Both the position numbers and the translations under genes were made by a program. The notes under the pieces are model-generated. The model did no database searches. It was given only the letters and a program-made list of their open reading frames with translations, and was not told the origin of the DNA. Positions 37,301-49,377 of a stretch of 64,000 bases of DNA are shown here, one piece after another (within the stretch, counting starts at the first letter, position 1; every line of letters begins with the position of its first letter). Source of the DNA: Gonatopus flavifemur. Its lineage: Eukaryota; Arthropoda; Insecta; Hymenoptera; Dryinidae. The DNA lies in assembly GCA_018340375.1 (NCBI GenBank), contig JAFFJZ010000003.1, forward strand, positions 26,412,001 to 26,476,000, read 5' to 3'.

Positions 37301-39780
37301 CGAGTGTAATAATACACAAACAGCAGCGTCGAGTGAATTTTCCATGTTAGAAAGGTATTGGTGAAAAGACATCGACAAAGGGAAAATGGTCGAGTCGTGT
37401 TAAAACGAGATATTATTTTGAGAAGAGATCCTTTTGTGTACTCAATGATGATGGGTGAGCTCATTTCAAAGAACCATTTGTAATAATATTATTTGTCAAA
37501 ACGTCAACTCGGAGGCGTGAAATTTCAAAGAACGTTTCCAATTGAAGTACCATTCTTCTTGCTACGTCTCCGATGGGAAGATGAATCAAATTGAAACTCG
37601 AACATCATTTCGTTCGAAAAGTGAAACTGCCAGCAGGAATAGGAAAAAAAGTCATCGACATAATTCTCTCTTCTTTCACCCTGTTCTATTATTCGCGATA
37701 CATGGGGGAATTCTCGAAGCTGGAAATCTTAGTTACGTACAACATTTGTATCGAGTTAGAAAAAAATCTTCAACTTTTGCACCCTCTATGAATCGATGAA
37801 AGAGCAGGAGATTTCGATTCGAAAGTTATGAAATATGGAAGTTCGAGAAGCGATCAAATTTCAACGTATGCCAAAGGAAGGGGACATCTGGTCACAGGGT
37901 GGAAAAGCAATATCGCTCTTCGGCGGGAAAGAATGGAAAAAAAAAACATGGATACCTTACTCTATCTCCATCCCTCCTTTGATTCCACGGCCTAATTGCA
38001 CGTTTATATCGACTCTTTGAAATATTTATGAGGCATTATGAGAAATTTTTCTCCTTAAATTATTCCCACACGAGTTCTTTGAATTTCGGTAGAAAATTTT
38101 CTCATTTCTCTCTTCTCTTCTGTTTGAATAATCGAGTCACCCTTTTTCTCCCTCGCTGATCCAAAGAAGAAGTTTTTAAGACAGACGGACTCCGAAAAGA
38201 AACTTCAGATTCTCAAAGTGGCATAACCATGGCGATGTGGGAATACTAGACTGAGAAAAATTTATAGTTAAATGTAGTATCAGACTGAACGTATGATGAA
38301 ATTTACTATGACGAGAAAATAGAAACATGATCAAATTCACCATGTTTCACAGTCAATGCCATTGGAAATAATCACATAGTACATTTAACAACAAAGTTCT
38401 CTTCGTGTAGTTTTTTTTTCATAAGCATTGAAATTGAGAATGGAAATATTCCCATGAAGAGAAGTTTCAATCTGATGGCAAAATAGACACTACGTGTATC
38501 GAATTTGGCACACATCCAGGGAGTATTCACGGTCTGTTCTTGTGTGATACAACACCCTGCCCGAATTGGCTGAATAAGTACTACGAGATTTTTTTCTCTA
38601 CCACCGGTAGACCGGTGTTTACCCTGCCCCTAGTTTGGAGATAATTTGGCACGTGGTATTATCGGGTAGTTAAGACTATCCGATTCAACGATTTTTGAAC
38701 GAGCCCGGCCAATTCAATGAGAAGAGCGGTAATTGAGATAACGTTTGAGCAGTTATCTCCAATGATATAATGTCTCATCTGCGAAGGAGGAAGATATTTT
38801 GTAATTTTTGGAATTTCTTCGTGCCTTGTTTGAGGTAGAAAAAGTATGAAAATCCCATCAATCAATCTTTTTCCCCTCTGACATCGGTTTCATAAGTACG
38901 ACGGGTGATAACGAGAGACGCTTTTAATTTCGGAACGTTTGTTCTTGTAGCGATACTCATGTGGCTCCCCCTTCCTCTCTCTTTTTCTCTGTATTTGGAA
39001 AAAGGAGAAAGGTGTGATGAAATACAAGAGGAAAAACATGGGATGAACACGTACAAAAAACAAGAAAATCACTCGCCAGACCTCGTTTTAATGAAGTGTC
39101 GTTTTCAACGAGGGTGAGAACGTTAAGAGAACATTCGTTCATTTTGCACGTACCAACGTACGGTCGTATGGACGTAGGTTTTCAGCCTTGACGTTGAGAA
39201 TTATATACGGCACTACAAATCACCAATGAAACAATCACTCGTTGTTTCGGTGCTCTGAATTTCAGTTGAATTTGTCGCGAAGAAGACATTTATCGAATAT
39301 TCACGTTATCGAATAGAAAGAAGATTCTCAAGATGAGTTTGGAGCGTACAAAACTGTGCGAAAAACTGTTCCAATAACTTGGAACAGGGGAAAATGATAT
39401 TACGTTCGTTTAATGAAAAAAACCTACTGACATAGAAATGTATATGAGCAAGAAAACCATGCTAATGACTGATAATATATGGAACAAAGTTGAAATAATT
39501 CCACCGTTGGGGTTGGTAGATGCAGTGTTGTGGCGAGTAATATGTTATATCAATGTTTCAAACATCGGGGCAAAGTAAGCAATTACTGTAAAGTACTCAG
39601 CATACATAACATGTACAGTAAACGTGAATGAGTGGATGAAAGTTTCCTACGGTGAATCAAAAGAGCTTCTAAAATTTAATGCTTTACAAAGTATTATAGA
39701 ACTATATTGACAATATTTATCTCGGGGGAAAAATTCACATGAGTAACATCCGTGGAGCACACTTGATCTCTAATATCTGT
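34400..39780. other. no recognised gene
   Basis: The longest frame is 147 codons on the plus strand (35277-35720). It starts on a non-ATG codon and shows no domain, so I do not call it. A foldback lies at 38249-38407. Otherwise nothing is recognised. Confidence 0.4.
38249..38407. mobile_element. 159-bp foldback, possible CACTG-type member
   Basis: TA at 38247-38248 and 38408-38409. The left arm GACTGAGAAAAATTTATAGT then TAAATGTA pairs with reversed CACGAAGAGAACTTTGTTGT then TAAATGTA. Confidence 0.5.
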
Positions 39781-39782
39781 TG

Positions 39783-40549
39783 GTATTTATTTTGAAAAAT
39801 CTTTATTTATTCTCCCAAATTAAATTCATCACCTTCAAAGTAATCCCCCCGGATACAATGCATTTATGCCAACGCATTTTTCAATCTTTGAAACAGTTGT
39901 TAGAGCCAGTTTCCGGGATGGCCTTCAACTCTCTCTTCGATTCGGCTTGGAACTCCTCTATCGACTCAGAACGGTATCCCCGGGGCGATCTTTTGAGTTT
40001 GTTGAATAGCGAAAAGTCGCATGGTGCCAGATTAGGTGAATACGGTGGTTGCGGAACGATATGGGTCAAGTTTTTTGCGAAATAGTCACGAAGAATCAGT
40101 TCTCCTCAGGCGAATAGCTTCACGTACACGGCGCATAACGTTCAGATAATATTCTCCGTTAACAGTTTGACCCGGCGGGAGGAACTCAAAATGCACAACA
40201 CCACGATAATCGAAGAAAACAGTCAACATAACCTTGATTTTTGAGCGACTTCGGCGTGGTTTGTTTGGCTTTGCCACGCCTCTAGCGCAATATTCACTTG
40301 ATTGAACGGTTGTTTCCGGGTCATAAGCATGAATCCAAGTCTCATCTCTCGTGATAATGCATTAATATCTTGTCCTGATAGTCAGGAAGCAATGTTTTAC
40401 ACACTTCAACGCGACGATGTTTTTCCAGGGAATTCAGTTTTTCCGGGACCAATCGAAGAACATCCTTCAAAATGGTATTGACTGATCCTTTTGAAATGCC
40501 AACATCATGAACAAGATCTCCAGTTGATAATGGACGATTTACAAGCACC
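39783..40549 (-). pseudogene. mariner transposase fragment, second lineage, truncated copy
   Basis: This is a DD34D mariner relic read on the minus strand. It shows DVGISKGSVNTILKDV (helix-turn-helix region), then RDETWIHAYD (first catalytic Asp, codon 40344-40346), FFDYRGVVHFEFLPPGQTVN, and YSPNLAPCDFSLF with the third Asp. The segment holding the second catalytic Asp (the HDNAPAH region) is deleted near 40095. Homology to the copy at 49378-50576 stops at 40549, so the 5' part of the gene and one terminal repeat are gone. The other terminal repeat is too decayed to see. This copy keeps a stretch near 39845-39893 that the other copy has lost. Confidence 0.87.
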
Positions 40550-40957
40550 TATCACTATTCCCTCAAGCTTCTTTAAAATAAAGACAAACTCATATTTTCA
40601 TATCCGTATTCACCTAAACAAATAGTACTCAAATGACGTTGTCGACTATACCCATATTACACCCTGAGGAAAATTTTTAGTCGTCCCAATCAAAAATTCA
40701 CTCAATTTTTTAGTGGAATACCGCATGAAATAAATTTTTTTGGTTGTAGCAATTACCAAAAATATTTTCATGTAGACTCGGAAAAATTATGGAGCGAACT
40801 GAATCTTCAACTAAGTCCATATAGTTGCTACAATTATATTAATTCAGTCAAAACTTTCAAGTTGTAGTAACAAAAATTTGATGGTTCGAATTTCTCATAT
40901 TTTATTGTTACGTTGGCTAAAAAAAAATTGTCAGTTGTACTTCACTTTTCTACTCGA

Positions 40958-41189
40958 GGGGTGTCGTAGCGAAACCAACAATCTCCATTTTTCTCTCAAT
41001 GAGTGATATTTCCCCTTCAAGAGGAGTTTTATTCGATTTTCAATTAAAATGGAATACCTCATGCGACTATATTCCCAAATATAATGCAATTACTGCATGG
41101 GTGAAGAATTGATAATAATATGGAACAGTTTTTTGTTGATACCGAAGAGGTTTCAGAAACGGAGATTGTTGGTTTTGTTACGACACCCC
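40958..41189. mobile_element. 232-bp foldback inserted in the 40.66-44.0 kb element
   Basis: The left arm GGGGTGTCGTAGCGAAACCA continues with ACAATCTCC. The right arm reversed reads GGGGTGTCGTAACAAAACCA with ACAATCTCC. These terminal repeats are about 30 bp and well conserved, suggesting a fairly recent insertion. No target duplication was evident. Confidence 0.72.
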
Positions 41190-41908
41190 ACATTTGTGAC
41201 TACCAAAAAAAATTAGTCAGAATAACTGAAATACTTTGTTTGGATGCACTATGCTTTATATTCGCTACTATCAAAAAAATTAAGTTGAGGTAATCAAATT
41301 TTATAGTCAGAATGACTAAATTCATTCATTTGAACGAACTGTTTTTCTATATTTGCTACGCTCAAAAAAATTAATGAAAAAATACCACTCAAATAATTAC
41401 TTTTTCATTCAAATTTCATCCATTTTTCGTAAAGTGCGAGAGAAATGAAAATTTGAAATATGTTTTGATAAAATACGTCCTTGGGATTGCACCCTAATAT
41501 TGATGAATTTTCATTCAGTTGTTTTTCTGAAATATTATTGGATGAATTTGAAAAATTGTTAGGATTTAGAAAATTTGTCGTTCAATATTCCTCAACCATT
41601 ACAGAATAGAAATTCATATCCAGAGTGTAATCCCAAGTATATATTCCATCATAACATATTTTAAGTTTTTATTTCAGACACATTTCACGAAAACATTGAA
41701 AAAAATCTGTATGCATTGGCCATTACTTGACGTGAATACAAAATCCCACCAAAAAAAGTTGAAATGAGTACATTTTATTCTTCTTGTTTTATTGTATTTT
41801 ATTCAAATATACTTTGACAAATTCATAAAAATAGAAAAAAATGTTATAATTCATACTTGTCATAGTGATAGGAACATAATGGTTTGGAAAAACCGGATAC
41901 GTACAAAA

Positions 41909-42295
41909 TCAGTTACATATTACGTAAATCTCATCACTCACAATAGGATGAGGTACATATGGCATTTCATAATTAATTATATTTCCAAGATTATGCAACT
42001 CTAGACTCACACTATAAGCTCGTGCCACGGTGTAAGCTTGGATATGATAATTTTTCTCGAATGTCTCAAATATATTAAATATATACTTTAAATCCAATGC
42101 AAAAAATGATTTGAAGCACGAATCAACAGTAGAGGTGATGTTTTGGTACTTGTACTTTACTTTCTCAATAATCACATACACAGCTTCTATCTTTCCAGCA
42201 GGATCTCCGACCGCGATGATGAAGGGTTGAGATGTTTTACTGTGTTTTTGCAATTCTTTCGTGCGGTCTTTTAAGCTTTTTTCCAAAACACCCAT
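41909..42295 (-). pseudogene. coding relic of an uncharacterised repeat-associated protein
   Basis: This 128-codon minus-strand frame starts at a real ATG and ends at TGA. Unlike its neighbours it has protein-like composition: QPFIIAVGDPAGKIEAVYVI, then VKYKYQNI and VDSCFKSFFALDLKY, then ARAYSVSLELHNLGNI. From memory it resembles the C-terminal part of uncharacterised proteins found in many copies in insect genomes, usually inside repeats. That recollection is weak and I assign no function. It lies inside a candidate inverted-repeat element (40660-43995), which fits a transposon passenger or transposase fragment. No clean upstream coding part was found. Confidence 0.45.
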
Positions 42296-43013
42296 ACGCT
42301 AAAACAGTTATATTACAAATATCAACCATCTTTCCATAGTATATATATCTTTTGGTTATAAAATTTCTCATACAGAAAATGAATAAGATGTTTCACACAA
42401 ATTTACATCCATCATTCTTAAATATTCTTCTCACTTACGTGAAAATTGATATTGTCAACCTAGAATGGGAATTATTGGATCTAGCCCTTCTGCCGGAATT
42501 GATAGGTATGTTTCTTGATCAATTTGTTGTCCTAAATCAATATCATTTATATTTAACAAGAAGAACATTCATAATCAACTCTATTTGAATATAAACTCTC
42601 TTAAATATAACCTATCACATGTATAATATATTTAAAACACAAACAAATATTCAGACAAATATTTGAACGATTTGAACGTTTGTTGGAAAAATTCATGAAT
42701 AAGCTTGTTAGAAAATGTACATTCTATGAACAGTCAGACATATTCAAAAATTTCAAAACCATCAAAATATATACGAGAGGCGAAAAAGGAGAACTTCAAT
42801 AATCGTAATCAAAATTTTACTGTTCAAATAATATATGAATTATTTTTACGTATTTTCAACAACTTTTGAGAATTCAAGGATGTAATAACTTTTTATAGAA
42901 TATTCAATAATTATAAAAGAATACAACTGACGTGTGAAATCATCCACTAAATGTTCCAGGCCCCATTCCTTTAACAGGTTGCTGACAAAAGGATCCATCA
43001 CAATTTCCTTTCA

Positions 43014-43500
43014 CGCAAATTCAGCACTTGCATAAACGATAAAACGTTGTAGATTCTCAACTTGCTGTCGTAATATTATCCGCAAGTTTCACTGAGAAAG
43101 AATAACCAAGAGTAACCACGCGGAGTAACACGTCAACACGCACGAACAAGATTCGGTAGTGTTTTGTTTGCAATGCCACGCTATGGACAACGAACCGCAA
43201 AGACTCTTGTGAACATTGGTACTGTAACCAACAAAATTTTTCGATGATATGCTCAAATCCCAATTTGTTTTTGCACAATTTCAGTACTCGTATAGGATAA
43301 AACGTTTCAGGTTTCCAACTTGATGGTGTATTAATGTTCTTTGTGTGTTTGACTGAGAAGAATAATCAAGAATAACCATGTCGAGTAACACGTGAACGCG
43401 TACGAACAAGATCCGGTAGTGTTTTGTTCACAACGCTACGCTATGAAATAAATGAAACGACGAACTGCAATAACTCGTAGGAACGTTCGATACTGTAACC
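43014..43500. repeat. tandem duplication, two units about 270 bp apart
   Basis: Unit 1 (43014-43230) and unit 2 (43272-43500) share in order TTCAG.ACT, GATAAAACGTT, ACTGAGAA, GAATAA, CGAGTAACACGT, ACGAACAAGAT, CGGTAGTGTTTTGTT and ACTGTAACCA. The reading frames are not conserved, so the repeat is non-coding. Confidence 0.7.
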
Positions 43501-43999
43501 AGGGGGCATAAACTCCATTAGAAAATTTTCAGATTGATTTCAGTACGGAAGAAATTTATTTGTCAATTATCCCTGAGAGAAATTAATTTTTTACACGCTG
43601 TCATATTTCAGTAAGTTTTTAGTCATGACAAGTGGACAATCCCTTCAGTGTGAAGTACAAAATAACATCAACTAATGAAATTAGTTGATGGTACTTATAA
43701 GTTTTAGTTTCAGAAACCAAACTATTTAACTGAAAAATGTTTCATTCCATCGCCTAAAATTTTTATTTCTCATCACTGCAATATATTTGTGCATGCAAAT
43801 AATCGTCTAGCGTTACATAATTATAGTATCATTAACTAAAATCTACAACTGAATTATTCATAGTTGTGAAACCTAATTATTTTTTGTTGCTCTAACTTCT
43901 TCAACAGTATTCCGAACAAAAAAAAATTGTTGCAGCAACTATTATGGAACAACTAAAAATTTGTCAGTTGTGCCGACTGATTATTTTTCTCAGTGCAGA

Positions 44000-46900
44000 G
44001 TTGACATAAAATTTACAAAAAACATGAACTTCTGTTGAAGAGGAATGGCAGATGGAATATAGTGCAATTACTTTGATGTACAATCTCAGAACATATGTTT
44101 CGCATTTGTGTGCATATACCTTTTTGTTTTTAATTTAAAAGCACGGCATTTTCTCTCATCCTCTTGCTCTCCCTTTAGACTTTAGGAAGAGGATATGCAT
44201 GCATTGTAATTTACATATCAAACTGTGGAAGTGAGACGAAAACTGAGTAGAAAAACACTCTGACTTCTGTCAAGCAGAAGCACAAGCAGATATTTTATCT
44301 ACTTGTAGTATCGTTCGTGATGAGCAGATTCATATCGAACACGTGAATGTTATGAAGAAATTTTCGATAACGTGGATATGATTCAATTGAGAATCGAACA
44401 ATTATTTTATCGTGCAGAGTGGGTACATCGAATTATATATAAATTATACATAATTTTGAAAATCTTCTCACTCGGGCGGTCCTGGAATGTTTTAATTAAT
44501 TGGAAAACGTTTTTTTTTTAATCACGAGAACAATGTACTGACGACGTGCAGAGAATATCTACTATTTGTTCGTTGATGGAATGATATTTATTTCACTCAG
44601 AGCTACTATAAAATATCATACGTTTCATGGAATTATCTCTTTATGGTTTTTACCTAAGTTTCCTCTTTGATGTTTCCGTTTTATTCCAAGACTAGTGATT
44701 CGTGTCTCAGTACTACCATTCCGTAAAATAATCAAGTATGAGCTTGAACGGTTCAAACGCAATGAACGGAGGCTGAAGTGAGTTTAATGATAGCTCGTTA
44801 AAATTACAGCAATGCGCTGTACAGAAAATGAAGATATATCCTTCTCTTGGAAAAAAGAGTTTTAAGTACAAAAATTTCACGAATACTTGAACGTAGATTA
44901 ACAACAAATAATACAAGACTGTAAGCTATTGAGTACTTCTTACCATAACGTAAACTTACATCAAACTACACAACTTTTCAGACAAAAAATTTTTATCGCG
45001 CTATTCTGAAATTCAACGTAACGCGGTGATTTGAGAGAATACTGATTCGAAATGATTGAATTTGTTCAATTTATAAGCTAGCAACTGAATTATATGCTAT
45101 TCATGAACCTTTTTTCTTGTTTATCCCAAATTACTTGAATGAAAAAACTATTATAGTATATGCTTCATACATAATTATTGAAGTTTATATAAGTTCTGTG
45201 GAATTTTCATGGAATTTCGAATACTTGATGAGTTTTCACTGAATTTGAATATAAAATTGTTATCTTTCTCATTTTACAATTTATAATTCATTCTACATTT
45301 ACCGAAAGAATAGGATTAAATGACGTTGGACACAAACCGCAGAGCTAATTAGAGTATACAACAATAGAGCATTATTATCCAGAACAATGAGTTAACCTAA
45401 TCAAATCTCAAACTGCGCGCTACACGTTATTCACCACATTAAATTCATGTTTACAACTTTTATCTCTCTCAATTATCAATAACGAACAATAAAGTGAAAT
45501 ATATTTCTCTTCTAACTCTAGGACACCTCTTGAATTATCAACACAACGTACGTTGCATGTATTTTTCACTCTTGAACAATTTCATACGTTCATATTCATA
45601 ACGCTTAAAAATACATTTTATGCTATGTGAAACACTCGATACGAAGGAAATCCAAATGTTACGCCGTTTCACAAACCTCAATTTGTTTATGGTAAACATT
45701 AAGGGCTGTTAGGATCCTAATTTCTCAATAAAAATGCACACGGCATACGAATAGAGGAATATTACAAATATCCAGAGATACAAACATAGCAATGTACTAC
45801 GAATGGACAATTGTGTTTAGAGAAAGGGGCTGGTATTCACGGAACAGAAATGCTCATAATACGCGAGACAACGTATATCTGTATGGTAATGTGCACATAA
45901 GGGAACCAAAGGGACAACGACCTTCGTTCCTTTTAACGATACCGCACACCGTGAATGAATTTACATTTCAAATTCCTCATTGCGGTACGTTCTCCATTAA
46001 GGAATTCAAGATTGCGAATGGAGCTTGATATTTCGTGTTGTAAGATGTGCCGATATTCGTGTATCCTCTGCGTGGAACGACATGTAAAATCTAGAATCGG
46101 AAATCAAAATCTGTAAAGAGTGGGTACAAGGTAGGTTCATTCATCAAATTTCATTTACAAATGATATTACAAAAATGATTATACAAAATTGGTAATAAAT
46201 GAATATCAAGACATAAAACACGAGGCACATCAATTCCATTATAACTGCTGTATAACTGGTCTTCATTTCATCAGGTGGTCTTTCTGAATCCATAAGTATA
46301 AGTTCATTCGTATAAACGTAGCAGAGAGAATCACTGTTGCTAAGCGTTACAGAGTAGATTCACCCCCGACAACGGCTATGGGAGCCATGAATTTCGCTTA
46401 GCGAATCTCTAGCTCTGCCAAGGATTAAATTCGCATAACTTCTTGATACGCTTGAGAAAACGATTAGAGATACGCGTGGTTATCTGGCCATCACTTTGAC
46501 AAGATAGTTCGAGAATTAGAATCATATTTCTCATCAATTCTCGTACATCCCAGGTAATGGAATGATTCAGAGCATTCAAAAAATACAGCTTTCTGAAGAA
46601 TAATCAAAAACACAAATTGAATTATTTTAATGGAATTCAAATTCAGATGGTCCGTTTCTAATTTTTCTTCACTTCCGCAACTTTTTTCTCTCCCTTAATT
46701 TCCCCCGGTAGAGATTATTTAACTCTTTGCAATTTAATGAAACCCTCTCCGATGAAGACCATGTCGGAGATCAAATCCTTCAAGAGTATTTTTATATTGT
46801 GTCTCCTGTTTTTTTGTCCCAAGAGGGCTGTCTCGAAGATCTAATTCTTTGAGAATAAAATATCACGGAATTTCGTGCCTCCCTCTCGGAGAAGAATGAT

Positions 46901-49375
46901 CACAGATTTTAATTCCTCAAGAACGCAGAGCAAAATCTCGAGCATGTGATAAAAAATCTTCTCAATTCTTCCTTCGTGGAGTTTTTTGATGTTGTGACTC
47001 TTCAAATTTACCCTTAGAGTGAAATTCCGAAGAACATTACTCCGTTTTCGAATCAAGGACTGAAAGTTCTATGAAATCTTCCAATCCATACGAAAATTAC
47101 ACCATTAAACTTCGAGACTTCACTTTCAGAATATTATTTTTGTTCCATGGGGAGTATCATTGAAGTAAAAGAAAAACGGTAAACGAAACCGACACGGTGT
47201 GTAATACGAGGAGATCTTTGATGATTCATCGACTCTCGTGATTTCATGGAAACAAGGAAACCTCAAGAAAATGAGAAAATATTTGCAAATCTTGTTATTT
47301 ATTCATCCAACCTCGATGACATTGGAACATAAAAATAACAATGAGAATGATAATAATCATTCGGATGACGATACGAATTGCGATGAAACTATTGCATTAG
47401 AAGAACAGTCGAGGGAAGGGTGGAAGGATAGGTGAGCGATGCTCCCCGAGAAAACGGTTTTTGAATACTAATATCCTGATCGTTAGCGACCTTCCTCTAC
47501 GAGCTTTTTTCTGTGGAGATATGCCGACGGTACGTGAGACTCCTTCTGCAAGAGTGTGATCATGCATGCAAAATGAGAGAGAAAACTAAAAACTATATCT
47601 ATATAGCACATACCCAATCGTCTCTCTGATTAACCCCCAACTCCCTTTTTCACCGTGACAAAGTACGTTTTGAATCTTTGAAAGAAGATTCAAAATATCA
47701 ATGAGGTTATTTTGTTGGTTTTCTCATTTACATCGTTACATGTATCATATATGAGAAGAGTTTGAAAATTTTTCTCTCGCCTTCATAAGAGAAGTAACGC
47801 TTCAAGGACCGAGGTATAATATCTAGCTCATAACGCGTTTTCAGTTAAGCCACCAACCCGCCAGGTACTCTGTCGCAGTAATATTACTAGGTGAGGTATA
47901 TTAAGGTGGCTTACAGCTCATAAGCCAGTCCTTGTTGAATCAGGCTCATTATCGTATAATAGTTAACTCTCGACTCTGACCATCCAACGACATAGAGCAA
48001 CATATTTTCTCTCTCCAAAGTGAGGAACGTAAAAAAACAGTTGAAATTATTCATGTATGGATTCCTAATTCGTGTCAGAGATAAAGATTGAATTCAAATA
48101 CATCGCATTATATCTATCTTGGATACAAAAATGTTATAATATTGATCTCAACCCATTCATATTTGAATACATCCGATTTTTCTCTTTTATCCATTGATGT
48201 CTCGCTCTTTTTTCTTCGTGAGTCAGGTTTGTATTTATTTATGATGAGCGTCTATGCGGCAACCTCACGTTCTCCCAACGAGAAAACAACGGTATCTCCA
48301 CTTTAAATCAAGATAAAATTCTTGGTGGTTGACGGTGGATGGTTGAAAAAAAGAGAAAAAACAGAGGGAGAGACAGGGACGGAGGTACGTGTGCTCCATT
48401 TTCTAAAGACGTTCCACGGTGAATGTCATTGTATGCGTGTGCGCGCATAAAAAGAAGGAGAGGAGGAAAGAGAAAAAAGATAAACGAAGTATAACGAGAG
48501 GAAGAGAGAAAAAAAAGTACAGAAATCGAGCGCCAATCGGCTGGAAAATTGGGTTACATAAACATCTTTTGCGTTTCGTATACCGTAGACTGTAGCTCTC
48601 CTCTTCATCTCCGTACATCTTTCTCCCCTTTTTCCAATCCCCCTCTCGGTATCCATCACTTTTTGTCCTCTCTTTTGGAATAATATTTCTTCGTTCTACT
48701 CCACTTTCTGTGGTTCCCTCGTGTTCCATAACACAATAACGAATCTTTGATCTTCTACTCCCAGTGAAAAGTTCAGGGGATGACGACAATCAGCAACGAG
48801 AAAAATATTGTTTGCTCGGATGTAAGGCATATGTAGGTTACGAATATGATTTTTATTTTCTCCTTCGATCAAAATTGAATACGCGAGTATCGAATGTGAA
48901 TGTGAAAAAGGTGAAATGTCAGCGTAGAAATAATGTATGGTGTTTTGTTGAACCTCGCCCACAATTTGAGTCTATGAAATCAGAGTTCGTCTGGTTTTTT
49001 TTATTCAAGTTGTTTGATGATTTGGAATATAAACTTTCGCGAGAAAAGTTCCTAGGACAGAGTGATTCACAGTCCTCTCTAGGTGAGGATTGTACATTGA
49101 GTTTATAAGGACTTCAATAACACTCAACGCCATTCAGACTTGTTTCAAACTAAAAATGTAAAAAATTCTTGTATTTGGGACATGATTTGCAATATACTAC
49201 TTGGATACTAATTTTAGTTCATTATAACGAAACGATACGTATCAATGTGTGATCGGTAATTCAAAACCGCTAGAATATCTGATAAATGATGGTTGAAGTC
49301 TGAACCAATCTAGTCTAGACAAGTCGTGAAGGATTTATAAAGTCTTTATACCTAATTCGCCAGCGCAAGGAATAC
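44000..49375. other. no recognised gene
   Basis: A purine/pyrimidine-biased stretch at 48340-48790 gives overlapping long frames on the minus strand with Arg/Ser/Leu-rich low-complexity content. A short motif near 44434-44475 matches one at 1131-1172. Nothing else is recognised. Confidence 0.4.
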
Positions 49376-49377
49376 TA

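Larger units (their letters stand above)
40660..43995. mobile_element. candidate decayed inverted-repeat DNA element
   Basis: The left end reads CACCCTGAGGAAAATTTTTA just after TA (40658-40659). The right end, reverse-complemented, begins CACTGAGAAAAATAATCAGT. Both ends are followed by scattered copies of short motifs such as GTTGTAGCAAC and TCAGTTGT in opposite orientation. It contains the coding relic at 41909-42295, a foldback insert at 40958-41189 and a tandem duplication at 43014-43500. The right flank is CA rather than TA, so the boundary is tentative. It could instead be two separate elements. Confidence 0.4.

Noticed and set aside
47840..47935. Possible tRNA-like or structured hairpin with TAAGCCACC / GGTGGCTTA
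   Set aside because: Pairing is short and interrupted, and no tRNA T-loop or anticodon arm can be drawn.
48403..48789. 128-codon minus-strand frame
   Set aside because: Arg/Glu and Ser/Phe low-complexity from a purine/pyrimidine-biased stretch, with a second equally long overlapping frame.
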